Shown here: piece by piece, positions 1 through 9,148 of the stretch | Layout of the letters: every line of letters starts with the position of its first letter | Position numbering within the stretch: position 1 is the stretch's first letter | Assembly: GCA_028564705.1 (NCBI GenBank) | Contig: JAPXFQ010000179.1 | Location: forward strand, 186,001 to 250,000 | Length of the DNA stretch: 64,000 nucleotides | DNA from: Apricaphanius iberus | Taxonomy: Eukaryota > Chordata > Actinopteri > Cyprinodontiformes > Aphaniidae | Direction of reading: 5' to 3' | Notes under the pieces: model-generated | Databases searched by the model: none | Told to the model about the DNA's origin: nothing | What the model saw: the letters and a program-made list of their open reading frames with translations, nothing else | Made by a program: the position numbers and the translations under genes

Positions 1-1260
1 TATTTAAAATGTTATTCCGACTACACATGAATCAGTTTTTCAAGGTCCTTCTGTGACATTAGTCCTTTAATCCTAGAGATGTTCTTCAGGTGATAGAAGG
101 CTGATCTTCTTATTGCCTTTATGTAACCCTGGAGGTTCAGGGCTGAGTCCCTCCCTATACCTAGATTATGGGCCTGATTAGTGGCTTTTAGTTGTATTAA
201 CTGAAGCTGTGTCCTGACTCTTGATCATTCCTTCTTAGGTCCAAAATTAATTACTTCCGCTTTGTTTCTGTTTAGCTGGAGAAAGTTATGGGACATCCAG
301 TCGATGATATGTTCAATGTATTTATTTAAGGTCTGGATAGAATCAAAGTCATCTGGTCATGTATAGCTGAGTGTCGTCTGCATAGTTATGTTAGCTAATC
401 TTATTGGCTGCTATAATCTGGGTTAGTGGGAGCATATAAATATTGAACAGGACATGTGATTTCTGTTTTTTCTGATGAGAAATTACTGATGGACACAAAG
501 AACTTCCTATTCTTGAGGTAAGACTGAAACCACTGAAGTGCTGTACAAGAGAGTCAACCCAGCTCTCGAGTCGTTCCAGTAATATTTTATGATCAACGGT
601 GTTAAACGCTGCACCGAGGACCAACAGAACCAGAACGGTGGTTCTGCCACTGTCTGTATCTATGCGAATGTCATTGAAAACTTTGACGAGGGCAGTCTCA
701 GCGCTGTGATGGACACAGAAACCAGACTGAAAATTAAGTCATTCATTGTAAGGAATATATTCAGTTGTTGAGATACATCTTTTTCAATAATCTTACTGAT
801 GAATGGGAGACTAAAGATTGGCCTGGAAATTTGCATCAATATAGTTTCTAGGTTGTTCTTCTTTACTAGGGGTTTGATGACAGCTGCTTTGAGGGCCTGG
901 GGGAAGACACCTGACAGGAGGGATGAGTTAACCATTTGCATCAGATCGGACATAATGACAAGGAGAACTTTCTTTTAAAAAGCTGTGTGTAAGATATCGA
1001 GGCAGCAAGAGGAGGAGCTTAGTTGTTTAATAATTTCATCAAGATGTGATTTTCTTTATTATTATTTTTTTAAATCAGACATTTTCTCTACATTGTTTTT
1101 ACATGGGGGTGAAAACGGTGGTGGGTTTGGTGCTGCTGTACAGATTGGTCCTCTAATTTCAAAATTATTTTCAATGAAGTTGGCAAATTCACTACAGGCC
1201 CTAGTGAAGCTTAGCTAAGAAGCTGCTGTCACTGGAGGATTGGTTAAACTTTCAACTGTT
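1..1260 (-). pseudogene. L2-type LINE reverse transcriptase remnant
   Basis: Minus-strand translation gives recognisable LINE RT blocks in several frames. FPQALKAAVIKPLVKK, then a degenerate form of the 'isn-LPF-SKI-EK' block, lie within 660-953. A block around LGAAFNTVDHKILLERL, the degenerate first catalytic-Asp region, and an IYMLPL block lie within 391-624. Positions 1-380 still resemble RT and thumb sequence. Frames change and stops interrupt, so no product is expected. The same blocks in the same order occur in the LINE at 20128-22926, which supports the L2-like assignment. Confidence 0.8.
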
Positions 1261-1266
1261 GTGAGT

Positions 1267-2673
1267 TAGGCTGCAAAAAAAATCGATAACATTCAATGAT
1301 TATAAGACCTAGCTACGAATTTAATCATCGATTCGCTGTGTAGCGGAGTTACAAGGTCTAATTAGGTCGCCAGTCGTGCAACTTTTTTTCCCTGTTACTT
1401 TTAACAATGAATGTGACCAACTCGTCACAAGGGTTGTAGGCTGCAGCTGAACATCACAGGAGCAGGTAGACCTAAGACAATAAAAGCTTCAAAAGTCGGG
1501 AGTAGTTTATTTTAAACGTGTTCCTCACGTGTACCTGCAACATTTGTAAGTCCGAGCTTGCATGACACGGGAGTACAGTGGTGAAGATGCAGCATCATAA
1601 ATGCAATCATGTTGGAGTCTTCAGTGAAGAAGGGGAGATCTCAGTGTCTGCGTAAATTGCAAAAATGTATGTTATTTTTTAAGTAATGAATCGTAACGTC
1701 TGAGCAAGAGAAGAGTTTGTAAGAGTTTGGTGCATTTCTACTCGCCATTCAGCTCATCATTCATGGCTAGACAAACAGTGTGCAACATGCGTTAACTACA
1801 CTGATACAGTACAGATTTTGGTGCTGTTTTAGCAGCTGCAATCGAGCGTATGGTGAGGATGATCCCTGACGTCATAAAAGCTTAATGGGAAGAAAGGACG
1901 ACAGCCATGAACTCGAGAGGCACTTTATTTTTCTCTCTCCTGCACTTCACTTACAGCAGTCAAGTTTTCTCACTCGCATACATCAGCTTCTGGTCTTCAC
2001 AATAAAAGCATTAGGCGCCACATCCTGGCCGACTGCACTAATCAAAATAAAAGGTCTCATAAAAATGGCTTACACTAAGCTATGAATACGTTATCATGTA
2101 TTTGGTTGGTATGTGGTTATGGATGATGGTGGAGAATGTGTTTGTCTTTTGTGCTACTTGTTTTTATGTTGATTTATGCCAAATTTGTCCTTAAAGAACT
2201 TTGATAAAGCGAAGCCGTTTTATTTTTTATTCTTTATTTTTTGATATTTCAACAGATGTACGATATCTTAAATGGAGCATATTGTGATGTTTTGATTTAG
2301 GTTTTAATCTTAATTTGTTGTTTCTAATAGTTCAGGTCACTGTTAAGCAACAAAAATACCTCTTTTTATCTTAGTAGTATGGCACATTTGTCCTTACAGC
2401 ACTTTGATGAAGCATAGCCATTTGAAACAATTTTCATTTATTGCTTGTTAAATATTTCAACAGCTGTAAGACATTTGAGGTGATACCTTGATCTTTTGCA
2501 AGCTATTGAACAGTTTTCTAATGATATTCAGTTGGTAAATAAAGTGAAGGAAGGAGAGAAAAAACATTTCCATTGCACTTTTTAAAATTTGTCCCGCTAA
2601 TCCGATTAATCGTTTAATCGAGTCTAAACCCCATCTGATTCATCGATTATCCAAATAATTTGTTGCAGCCGCA
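1267..2673. mobile_element. hAT-like non-autonomous DNA transposon with 8-bp target-site duplication
   Basis: The ends are imperfect inverted repeats: TAGGCTGCAAAAAAAATCGA on the left, and TGCGGCTGCAACAAATTATT read from the right. Flanking 8-mers are TTGTGAGT (1259-1266) and TTGTGAAT (2674-2681), 7 of 8 identical, as expected for a hAT target-site duplication. It splits the LINE between its RT and endonuclease parts. The interior has no transposase. It holds two related 80-90 bp blocks (about 2178-2260 and 2388-2475) sharing TTTGTCCTTA and ATATTTCAACAG. hAT is inferred from TSD length and the GGCTGCAAC-type end. Confidence 0.65.
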
Positions 2674-2679
2674 TTGTGA

Positions 2680-4100
2680 ATAAAGTCTGGGCGTTATTAA
2701 TGTTTGTTAATGGTTTCGGAGAAGAAAGATTCCTTTCCAGTTTTCATAGTTAAGTGATATTTTTTTAGCCTGTTTTTGTAGATCTCATAGTGAACCTGAA
2801 GTTGAGTTTTTCTCCATTTTTCTCTCGGCCTGGCGACACTCCCTTTTTTTAATATGTACTAGAGGAACGCTGATCTATGGAGACTTCTTTCTACCTGAGA
2901 CTACTTTAACTTCAGTTGTGGAGCAATGGTATCAATGATGTTTGAAACTTTAGAGAAAAAGTTATCTACCAGCTTGTTAACTGAATCTGTGTGGAGGAAT
3001 GAGGGGAAGGAGAGTGAGGTCGAGCAGTAAATTTGTTTGAAGATTTCAGCTGAGCTGTCGACGAGGAAGCTTTGTTTATACTATGGTCTCATTTTGATTA
3101 GATAGTTTAGCTGGGATCAAGCTTTCAAAGAAGATGCAGAAATGGTCTGATGGCGCAATACCAAATACGGAGATGTTAGAGATGTTCAGTTCTTTGCTAA
3201 TGATTAAGGCTAAAGCATTTCCGTGTTTGTGTGTTGGTTGACACGTTGGGTTAGACCAAAGTTATGGAGAGTATCCCTTAGTGTTTTAGTCCATCTACTC
3301 GGGGGTTGTCGACATGAATGTTCAAATCTCCCACAATAATTAGTTGCTCATACTAAAAGCAAAAAGCATATTACAGATGGGTCATTGAGGTCATTAATGA
3401 AGTTTTAGCTAGCTTTTTTTTTCTTTTTTTCTTTTTTTTACATATTTATGACTACGACCTTATTTGGCTCTTTTATCTCCGTGGCAAGGTATTTGAAAGA
3501 GTGAAATTAACCCAAAAATATCTTTCAGTGTTTTCTTTTAAATTGTGTGCAGTCCTCTCCTTTGTTTCCTGTTTTCAGTAAAAAAAAAATATAATTAGGA
3601 GTAGCTTCTAGCATTCAGTATGTTTCATTATTTGCCTATAAAGTTTCAGATAAAAACAGTCTGTAAATTATCATTAGTTATAAAGTCATTGATTAGGAAA
3701 TGCTTTCCTGACAAGGATCTGATCATGATGCCAATTTAAGAGATTCATTCGTAGTCTTAAAATTCTTCTGACAGGTGATAATTCTGTGATTTGACTTAAT
3801 GCGGGAAGATTTGAATTTGTAAGTTATTTTGTAATCACGGGAATGCTATTTTCGTTAACCAGACACGTGCTGGTGGGGAAGTTGTTTTGGAGTTATGTTT
3901 GGCAACATTACAGTCATTACCAGAGGTGGGAGGGGAGAATCTTCATTTCCAATAGACTTTTGGTGCAGTGAGAATCTTGGAGTTCAGTGGGTATCCTTGA
4001 TGATATGTTCCTGTAATATCTGGGAGAATTAAATTGGTAAGCCTAGAGTTACTGAAACATCTGATCCTGATTCATCTGTCCGCTTTAGGACAGCGGGGGG
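2680..4100 (-). pseudogene. L2-type LINE endonuclease (APE-like) remnant
   Basis: The reverse complement near 3310-3345 reads as LIIVGDLNIHVD, matching the GDFNIHVD block of the intact L2 endonuclease at 20128-22926. Around it, 2850-3300 is collinear with the same region of the copy at 34150-34560, and 3590-3790 with 52480-52620. Indels and stops are frequent and a T-rich run (3413-3441) interrupts it. This is the middle part of the LINE that spans 1-8700. Confidence 0.7.
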
Positions 4101-4282
4101 TGTATGTTCATTGTTCGTCAGATAGTTCTCTACATTATTAGAGGACAGCGAGCAGCTGGAATCGGTATCTAATTGTACCTTATCTGCAGGTTGAGTTAGA
4201 GGCACCTACTTTTGGGTAACTTTTGTTTTAGAATTTCGGAGCACTGTTCTTCAAATGGGCAAAAATATTAGGAGCCAGCAGT

Positions 4283-4573
4283 TTAATTCCAGCTCTCTTG
4301 AGACAGCGCTGATTTTTCTTTGAATAGATGATGTGCCGAACCATAAATGTTAAAGTTGTTTACATAGCCGAGCGAGTTTTCCAAGCACTTTGTTTTTCTC
4401 GATTTATAAAGGGATCTGGTTCTAGACCATCGTTCGTGATTTCCCTCAGGAACTGGGCCAGACATTAAATAGTTTGTGATATTGAGCAGATTTAGAGCCA
4501 TGAGCAGTTGCGACACATCAGCTTTGAGAACTTCGCTATGCTTTAGACTGATATCATAAGAGCCTGCATATAT

Positions 4574-4606
<33 letters not shown>

Positions 4607-4785
4607 CCTGGATGAAAAGCAAGGCTAGAGTGAATCTTCTCCATAATTTGTCTGATAGTGTTCTTTGGGGAGCTATAAACACTAGTGGTTTTGCTGCAAA
4701 AAGTTTCAATCCCATTTACTGAGCCATTATGAATGATTAGAACCTTATTTGAGGAGGGTCTTACTTTATTATGTGGCCGATTCAC
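4283..4785 (-). pseudogene. LINE ORF1 esterase-domain remnant
   Basis: Two minus-strand frames (4543-4785 and 4283-4516) align with the SGNH-esterase ORF1 at 19255-19809. VLIIHNGSVNGI stands where the intact copy has SLVIGSSIVRNV. SEVLKADV and YLMSGPVPEG correspond to SEVTKISV and VIFSGPLPDR. LGYVNNFNIYG corresponds to VGYIDNWGAFW. The HAGGND block is replaced by a run of His-Thr encoded by a (GT)n microsatellite (4576-4605). The domain is therefore dead, and part of ORF1 lies on the far side of the transposon at 4790-7805. Confidence 0.7.
4576..4605. repeat. (GT)n microsatellite
   Basis: About 15 uninterrupted GT units. It lies where the catalytic GGND block of the LINE ORF1 esterase would be, so the expansion disrupted that domain or arose after its decay. 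Confidence 0.95.
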
Positions 4786-5515
4786 ACTCCTGGGGCCTCA
4801 TTTATCAAGCGTACTTACGCGCAGATCTGTGCGTATGTCGTGCGTAGGAACAATTCTACGCATTTTGTGGTATTTATCGATTTGTACTTGTTTGTATGCA
4901 CAGCATCTACTGTTAGAACAGAGAAACTCTGAAATAGTTTTACTTTAACAGAATATTTCTCTCAGCAGTTTATCGCCTCCACCAAGGAGCTCATGTTGGC
5001 GTCTATCTGTGCTATAACAGAATAACGTTATGCACGGATTAGCAATAAACTTTCAGGAAATGTATGAAATTGGCCAAGAAAAAGTAATGTTCCGGGTGAT
5101 CATGCATGACGATCCTATCACTCAAATCTTTTGTCACACATTTAATTAAAAGGTTTGCAAACTGCACCGTGACACTAAATGTTCCTGCTTAACAGTGAAG
5201 CAGATTGTCCTTTTTTCCTTGCGTACTGATGGCAGCACAAGCCGTGTCTCCAATTACGCACGGCCACAAAAGAGTCAAACATGATGATCTCAACACCTTC
5301 TGTATTAGATCTGGTGCAGCTGTGTACTGAGTGATGTTTTACTGTATTTAGATTAATACAGAACCATTTTTTTCCCTAATTTCCAACTGGAACATCTCCA
5401 CTATCCCATCCGCATTTACTGCCCGTTATCTGTCCCAGGCGGAGTTATCTTTTATTATTAGTTCCACCTAGGCTGATAGAATCACGCAGTAATGTTCATT
5501 ATTAAATTTTTTAAT

Positions 5516-5541
5516 ATGTTCAAAGACATTAACGATTTCCA
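5516..5541. repeat. Left direct repeat flanking Rex3 (26 bp)
   Basis: These 26 bases recur at 7244-7269 with two differences. The shared 3' part is GTTAACGATTTCCA on the right copy and ATTAACGATTTCCA here. The position at both Rex3 ends fits a long target-site duplication. Confidence 0.6.
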
Positions 5542-7245
5542 TCCATCCATCCATCCATCATCATCCGCTTATCCGGGGTCGGGTCGCGGGGGCAGTAGCC
5601 TAAGCAAAGAGACCCAGACCTCCCTCTCCCCGGCTACTTGGGCCAGCTCCTCGGGAGGAATCCCGAGGCGTTCCCAGGCCAGCAGGGAGACATAGTCCCT
5701 CCAGCGAGTCCTGGGTCTTCCCCTGGGTCTCCTCCCGGTGGGACGTGCCCAGAACACCTCACCAGGGAGGCGTCCAGGAGGCATCCTGACCAGATGCCCG
5801 AGCCACCTCAACTGGCTCCTCTCGATGTGGAGGAGCAGCGGCTCTACTCCGAGCCCCCTCCGGATGACCGAGATTCTCATGCTATCTCTAAGGGAGAGCC
5901 CAGCCACCCTACAGAGGAAACTCATTTCAGCCGCCTGTATCCGCGATCTCGTTCTTTCGGTCACCACCCAGCGTTCGTGACCATAGATGAGGGTAGGCAC
6001 GTAGATCGACCGGTAAATTGAGAGCTTTGCCTTTCGGCTCAGCTCTCTCTTCGCCATGACAGACCGGTACAGGGCCCGCATAACTGCAGACGCCTTACCA
6101 ATCCGTCCATCGATCTCCCGCTCCATTTTTCCCTCATTCGTGAACAAGACCCCCAGATACCTAAACTCCCCCACTTGAGGAAGGACCTCATCTCCGACCC
6201 GGAGAAGGCACTCTACCCTTTTACGGCTCAAGACCATGGTCTCAGATTTGGAGGTGCTGATCCTCATCCCAGCCGCTTCACACTCTGCTGCGAACCGCTC
6301 CGAAAGCTTTAGATCATGTTCAGATGAAGCCAACAAGACCACATCATCTGCGAAAAGCAGAGACCCGATCCTGAGGTCACCAAAACGGATCCCCTCCACG
6401 CCTTGGCTGCGCCTAGAAATCCTGTCCATAAACGTTATGAACAGGACCGGTGAAAAAAGGGCAACCTTGGCGGAGTCCATCTGCATGCAATGCGAACCAG
6501 ACTCTGACACCGTTCATACAGGGACCTAACAGCCCGTATCAAAGGGCCTGGTACCCCTTACTCCCGGAGTACCCCCCACAGGACACCCCGAGGGACACAG
6601 TCGAACGCCTTCTCCAAGTCCACAAAGTACATGTAGACCAGTTGGGCGAACTCCCACGCACCCTCCAGGACCCTGCCGAGGGTGTAGAGCTGGTCCAGTG
6701 TTCCACGGCCAGGACGAAAACCGCATTGTTCCTCCTGAATCCGAGGTTCGACTATCCATCGGATCCTCCTCTCCAGAACCCCCGAATAGACCTTACCAGG
6801 GAGGCTCAGAAGTGTAATCCCCCTATAGTTGGAACACACTCTGTGGTCCCCCTTTTTAAAGAGGGGGACCACCACCCCGGTCTGCCAATCCAAGTAACTG
6901 CCCCCGATGTCCACGCAATATTGCAGAGCCGCCTCAACCAATACAGCCCTACAACATCCAGAGCCTTGAGGAACTCCGGCCAAATCTCATCCACCCCCGG
7001 TGCCTTGCCACCAAGGAACTTTTTAACAACCTCAGTGACTTCAGCACCAGAGATTGGAGAGCCCTTCCCAGAGTCCCCAGACTCTGCTTCCAAACAGGAA
7101 GGCATGTCGGTGGGTTTGAGGAAGTCTTCAAAGTATTCCATCCACCGGCCCAAAACGTCCTGCGTTGAGGTCACCAGCACACCGCCCCCACTGTAAACAG
7201 TGTTGGTGGCAGACCGCTTCCCCTTCCCTGAGACATGTTTGGCAT
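5538..7245 (-). mobile_element. Rex3: Rex3 (RTE-clade) LINE, 5'-truncated, minus strand
   Basis: The minus-strand protein (5569-6510) is the C-terminal half of a fish Rex3 RT: LLFADDVVLLAS (catalytic FADD), ISTSKSETMVLSRKRVE, GEFRYLGVLFT, then the Arg/Gly-rich tail RPTGRRPRGRPRTRWRDY and LLPPRPDPG. Further upstream in other frames come VVKKFLGGKAPGVDEI, GVVVPLFK, NYRGITLLSLPGKVYSGVLE, EEQCGFRPGRGTLDQLYTL and YFVDLEKAFDCVPRGVLW. Frames shift near 6510-6560 and 6840-6980, so it is inactive. The 3' end is the ATCC/GATG tandem tail (5538-5562) known for Rex3. The sequences at about 6447-6470 and 6868-6890 resemble the conserved sites used for Rex3 PCR in fish (recalled, not checked). Confidence 0.9.
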
Positions 7246-7269
7246 GTTCATAGACGTTAACGATTTCCA
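7244..7269. repeat. Right direct repeat flanking Rex3 (26 bp)
   Basis: Partner of 5516-5541 (24 of 26 identical). An alternative is that this copy is native Rex3 coding sequence (minus-strand reading NVYEHAK) and the left copy is a chance or gene-conversion product. Confidence 0.6.
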
Positions 7270-7805
7270 CAAAAGTTAATATTAGCAAATTTAATTATTC
7301 ACCACATTTTTTTACATCTGCTCTGCAGCAGAAATATAAGGGCTGCATGCGGGTTGGAATGAAGCAGAGAAACCACTGATAACAGAAAGTATCGGTGGTG
7401 AAATGAATTTCTATTAACTGACATTTTTTAGGTCTGTTAATCATGAATACTTTTTTATTGCCCTACGCATGCTTCACCTCGGTCTCTGTGTCACTGAAGT
7501 TCCTTTTTTTAAAATTATTTTAAGGAAGAACGTGAGGACTCAATGCATGTGAGAGATGACGTGGTGTTACCAAATATGGTTAATTCAGAGCGTTTCTGTA
7601 TGCAAATGACTGTGAACGGGCACGAGCACCTGAGTATGCACAAGTGGGATTTATCAACAGCTGATTGCGGAGGAGCGTGCGTACGAGAGGCCACCGCATG
7701 TTTTATAAATCACACATTTACATTACTTGCAGACATCCTAAATTTCCTTCGTAGGATAGAATATAGGAATATTTCTACGAACGTTTGATATAAATGAGGG
7801 CCCTG

Positions 7806-7962
7806 GATTTTTCCCTTTGCTCTTGTGTGCTTCTTGGTACTGCCTTTTCATTAATAGGGCGGCTTCTTACTATCCTTTGTGTGTTGCTGAATTTCTCCTG
7901 CTTAAGCACCTTGAATTGCCTTGTGTTAAAAGTGTGCTATATAAATAAAATTGTCTTGCCCT
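7806..7962 (+). mobile_element. 3' tail of an L2-type LINE or L2-tailed SINE
   Basis: The segment ends in CACCTTGAATTGCCTTGTG..GTGTGCTATATAAATAAAATTGTCTTGCC. The same tail occurs at 12680-12810, 40640-40745 and 54410-54475 (+) and at 32970-33050 (-). It contains AATAAA. Only the 3' end is present, as usual for 5'-truncated copies. Confidence 0.65.
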
Positions 7963-7969
7963 GCTCGCG

Positions 7970-8480
7970 GGGGAGTCTCTTACAGAGAGTTGAGGGCTGT
8001 AAATCTATTTTTTATGGGAATTCCATGGTGAGAGCCGTCTTTTGCTTTGAGTTGGAGCTTCTTTTTCTCCCTTTTGTTTTTCTTGGGAACAGGTGTGGAG
8101 TTTTTTTCAGAGCTTCGTTTCAGAAGCGACCAGTGCTCCTCCAAATTCGAATTTGGTGTTCTGCCCGTTCCACGCCTTGCTGAGGGAATGGTGTTTTTCT
8201 GTGGTTTCTCAGTGAGACTAGACAGAAGCATGGGCCTGCCAGGTTTTTGTTGTTCCTTCAGTGAAGTTGGTAGTGTAGTCACATTATCATATCCAGTATT
8301 GATCTCAAATTTTATTTCCAGAAGGCATACTTTTGCCTCCATATTTCGGAGCTGTTTCTGTCTTTGGTGTGCTTATCAAAGGTCTCAACTGAACAGTGTG
8401 CCATGTTGTTAATCCGCAGTTCATTGCAGTCCTTCAAAGGTGTCCAGAAAAGGCGATCTGGTGTAGCAGTTAGCTTCAGT
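7970..8480 (-). pseudogene. LINE ORF1 N-terminal part (coiled-coil and basic linker) remnant
   Basis: Minus-strand reading starts with coiled-coil-like sequence (EAKVCLLEIKFEINTGYDN) and goes into a Ser/Lys/Pro-rich basic linker. It ends in KNRFTALNSL, which corresponds to NNRFAPL at the start of the esterase ORF1 at 19255. The paralogous copy at 53949-54236 reads EKQLLSTEAKLRLPKVNLEI. ORF1 of this LINE family is thus coiled coil, then basic linker, then SGNH esterase. Confidence 0.6.
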
Positions 8481-8489
8481 GGCTGGGCA

Positions 8490-8700
8490 CAGTCTTACAG
8501 AGGTCCTTTCGAAGTAATCTACAAGAAAAAGTGATCCAGTCTAATGTTGTACTTCCAGAGGCTCTGCACATAAATTTAGAGGGAAAAAATAAAATAAAAC
8601 CAAATCTAAACCTAAATCTTAAAAGGGAGAATAGGGTGAAAATAAGACAAATGTCAGGCGGATCAGGAGAGCAAAGAGAGAGCTGCTCCTCCAGTAGTAC
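8490..8700 (-). other. 5' untranslated end of the L2-type LINE
   Basis: Similar to 54195-54340, another copy's 5' end: both share the GATCCAGT start, CCAGAGG, and AGAGCTGCTCCTCC. The junction at about 8700 gives way to ZNF-intron sequence that is uninterrupted in the units at 17.2 kb and 36.06 kb. Confidence 0.6.
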
Positions 8701-9133
8701 AAAGTTGCCTTTATTTAAACTCTCAAGACTGTGGAGGTAGTTGAAAGTCTGTATTATCCAGAAGCAGCTCAAAACATCCCAGCTCAAGAGATCTGCATGG
8801 AAGACTGGGCGAAAATACCAGCTACCGTGTGGAAACCTGCTAAAGACCTACAGAAAATTATTCATCTGTCATTGTTAAAGTTGCATTGCAAAGTCATATG
8901 AACTTTAGTTAATCAACCTTTGTTTCTGCACCATTATTAAAATTAATTAATCATACAATATGATATCCTTTATCTTCTGTCCCTCAAAGTTGAAGTATTA
9001 ATGATGGAAAATACAGATGTCTATCATGTTTTAGTGGGACAACTTGCACAGTTGGATTGCCAAGTACTTTTTTTCAGTTTATTAACCCCATCTAATCACG
9101 ATAATAATGTTTTACCCCTTGTGATTCCCTTAG
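8701..9133 (+). other. Conserved intron sequence upstream of ZNF terminal exon (unit 1)
   Basis: Runs from the block near AAGACTGTGGAGG to the splice acceptor TTCCCTTAG (9125-9133). It is alignable to 17200-17636, 36060-36461 and 58915-59482, including CAAACCTGCTAAAGACCTA and ATCATACAATAT. Shared non-coding sequence shows that the ZNF copies arose by duplication of a whole genomic unit. Confidence 0.75.
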
Positions 9134-9148
9134 GTCTTCCACAGCATC

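Larger units (their letters stand above)
4790..7805. mobile_element. Non-autonomous TIR transposon (about 1.3 kb) interrupted by a Rex3 element
   Basis: The terminal inverted repeats are CTGGGGCCTCATTTATCAAG on the left and CAGGGCCCTCATTTATATCA read from the right, with GCGTAC/ACGTTCGTA-like sequence continuing inward. The body is 4790-5541 plus 7270-7805. It has no convincing transposase frame. LINE sequence resumes on both sides. The superfamily is not certain: the GGGCCTCATTTAT terminus recurs in fish genomes, but I could not settle a target-site duplication. Confidence 0.6.
1..8700 (-). mobile_element. L2-type LINE, minus strand, 3' end beyond the window, broken by nested insertions
   Basis: Read from right to left this is one LINE. 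The 5' UTR is about 8490-8700, then come ORF1 pieces at 7970-8480 and 4283-4785, the endonuclease at about 2680-4100 and the reverse transcriptase at 1-1260. The blocks stay collinear with the better copy at 19265-24063 and with partial copies at 52385-54340 and 32970-35190. The foreign inserts are 1267-2673 and 4790-7805. The 5' end at about 8700 abuts sequence homologous to the intron of the other ZNF units, so the LINE inserted in the intron of ZNF gene 1. All coding parts carry stops and frameshifts. The 3' end and target-site duplication lie outside the window. Confidence 0.75.

Noticed and set aside
1885..2085. A small protein-coding gene inside the 1267-2673 element
   Set aside because: Sixty-six codons without domain, splice context or paralogue. 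Its frame is expected by chance.
5638..7196. Plus-strand frames across Rex3, rich in Pro/Ser
   Set aside because: They are antisense to the Rex3 RT, whose minus-strand frames have all RT motifs.
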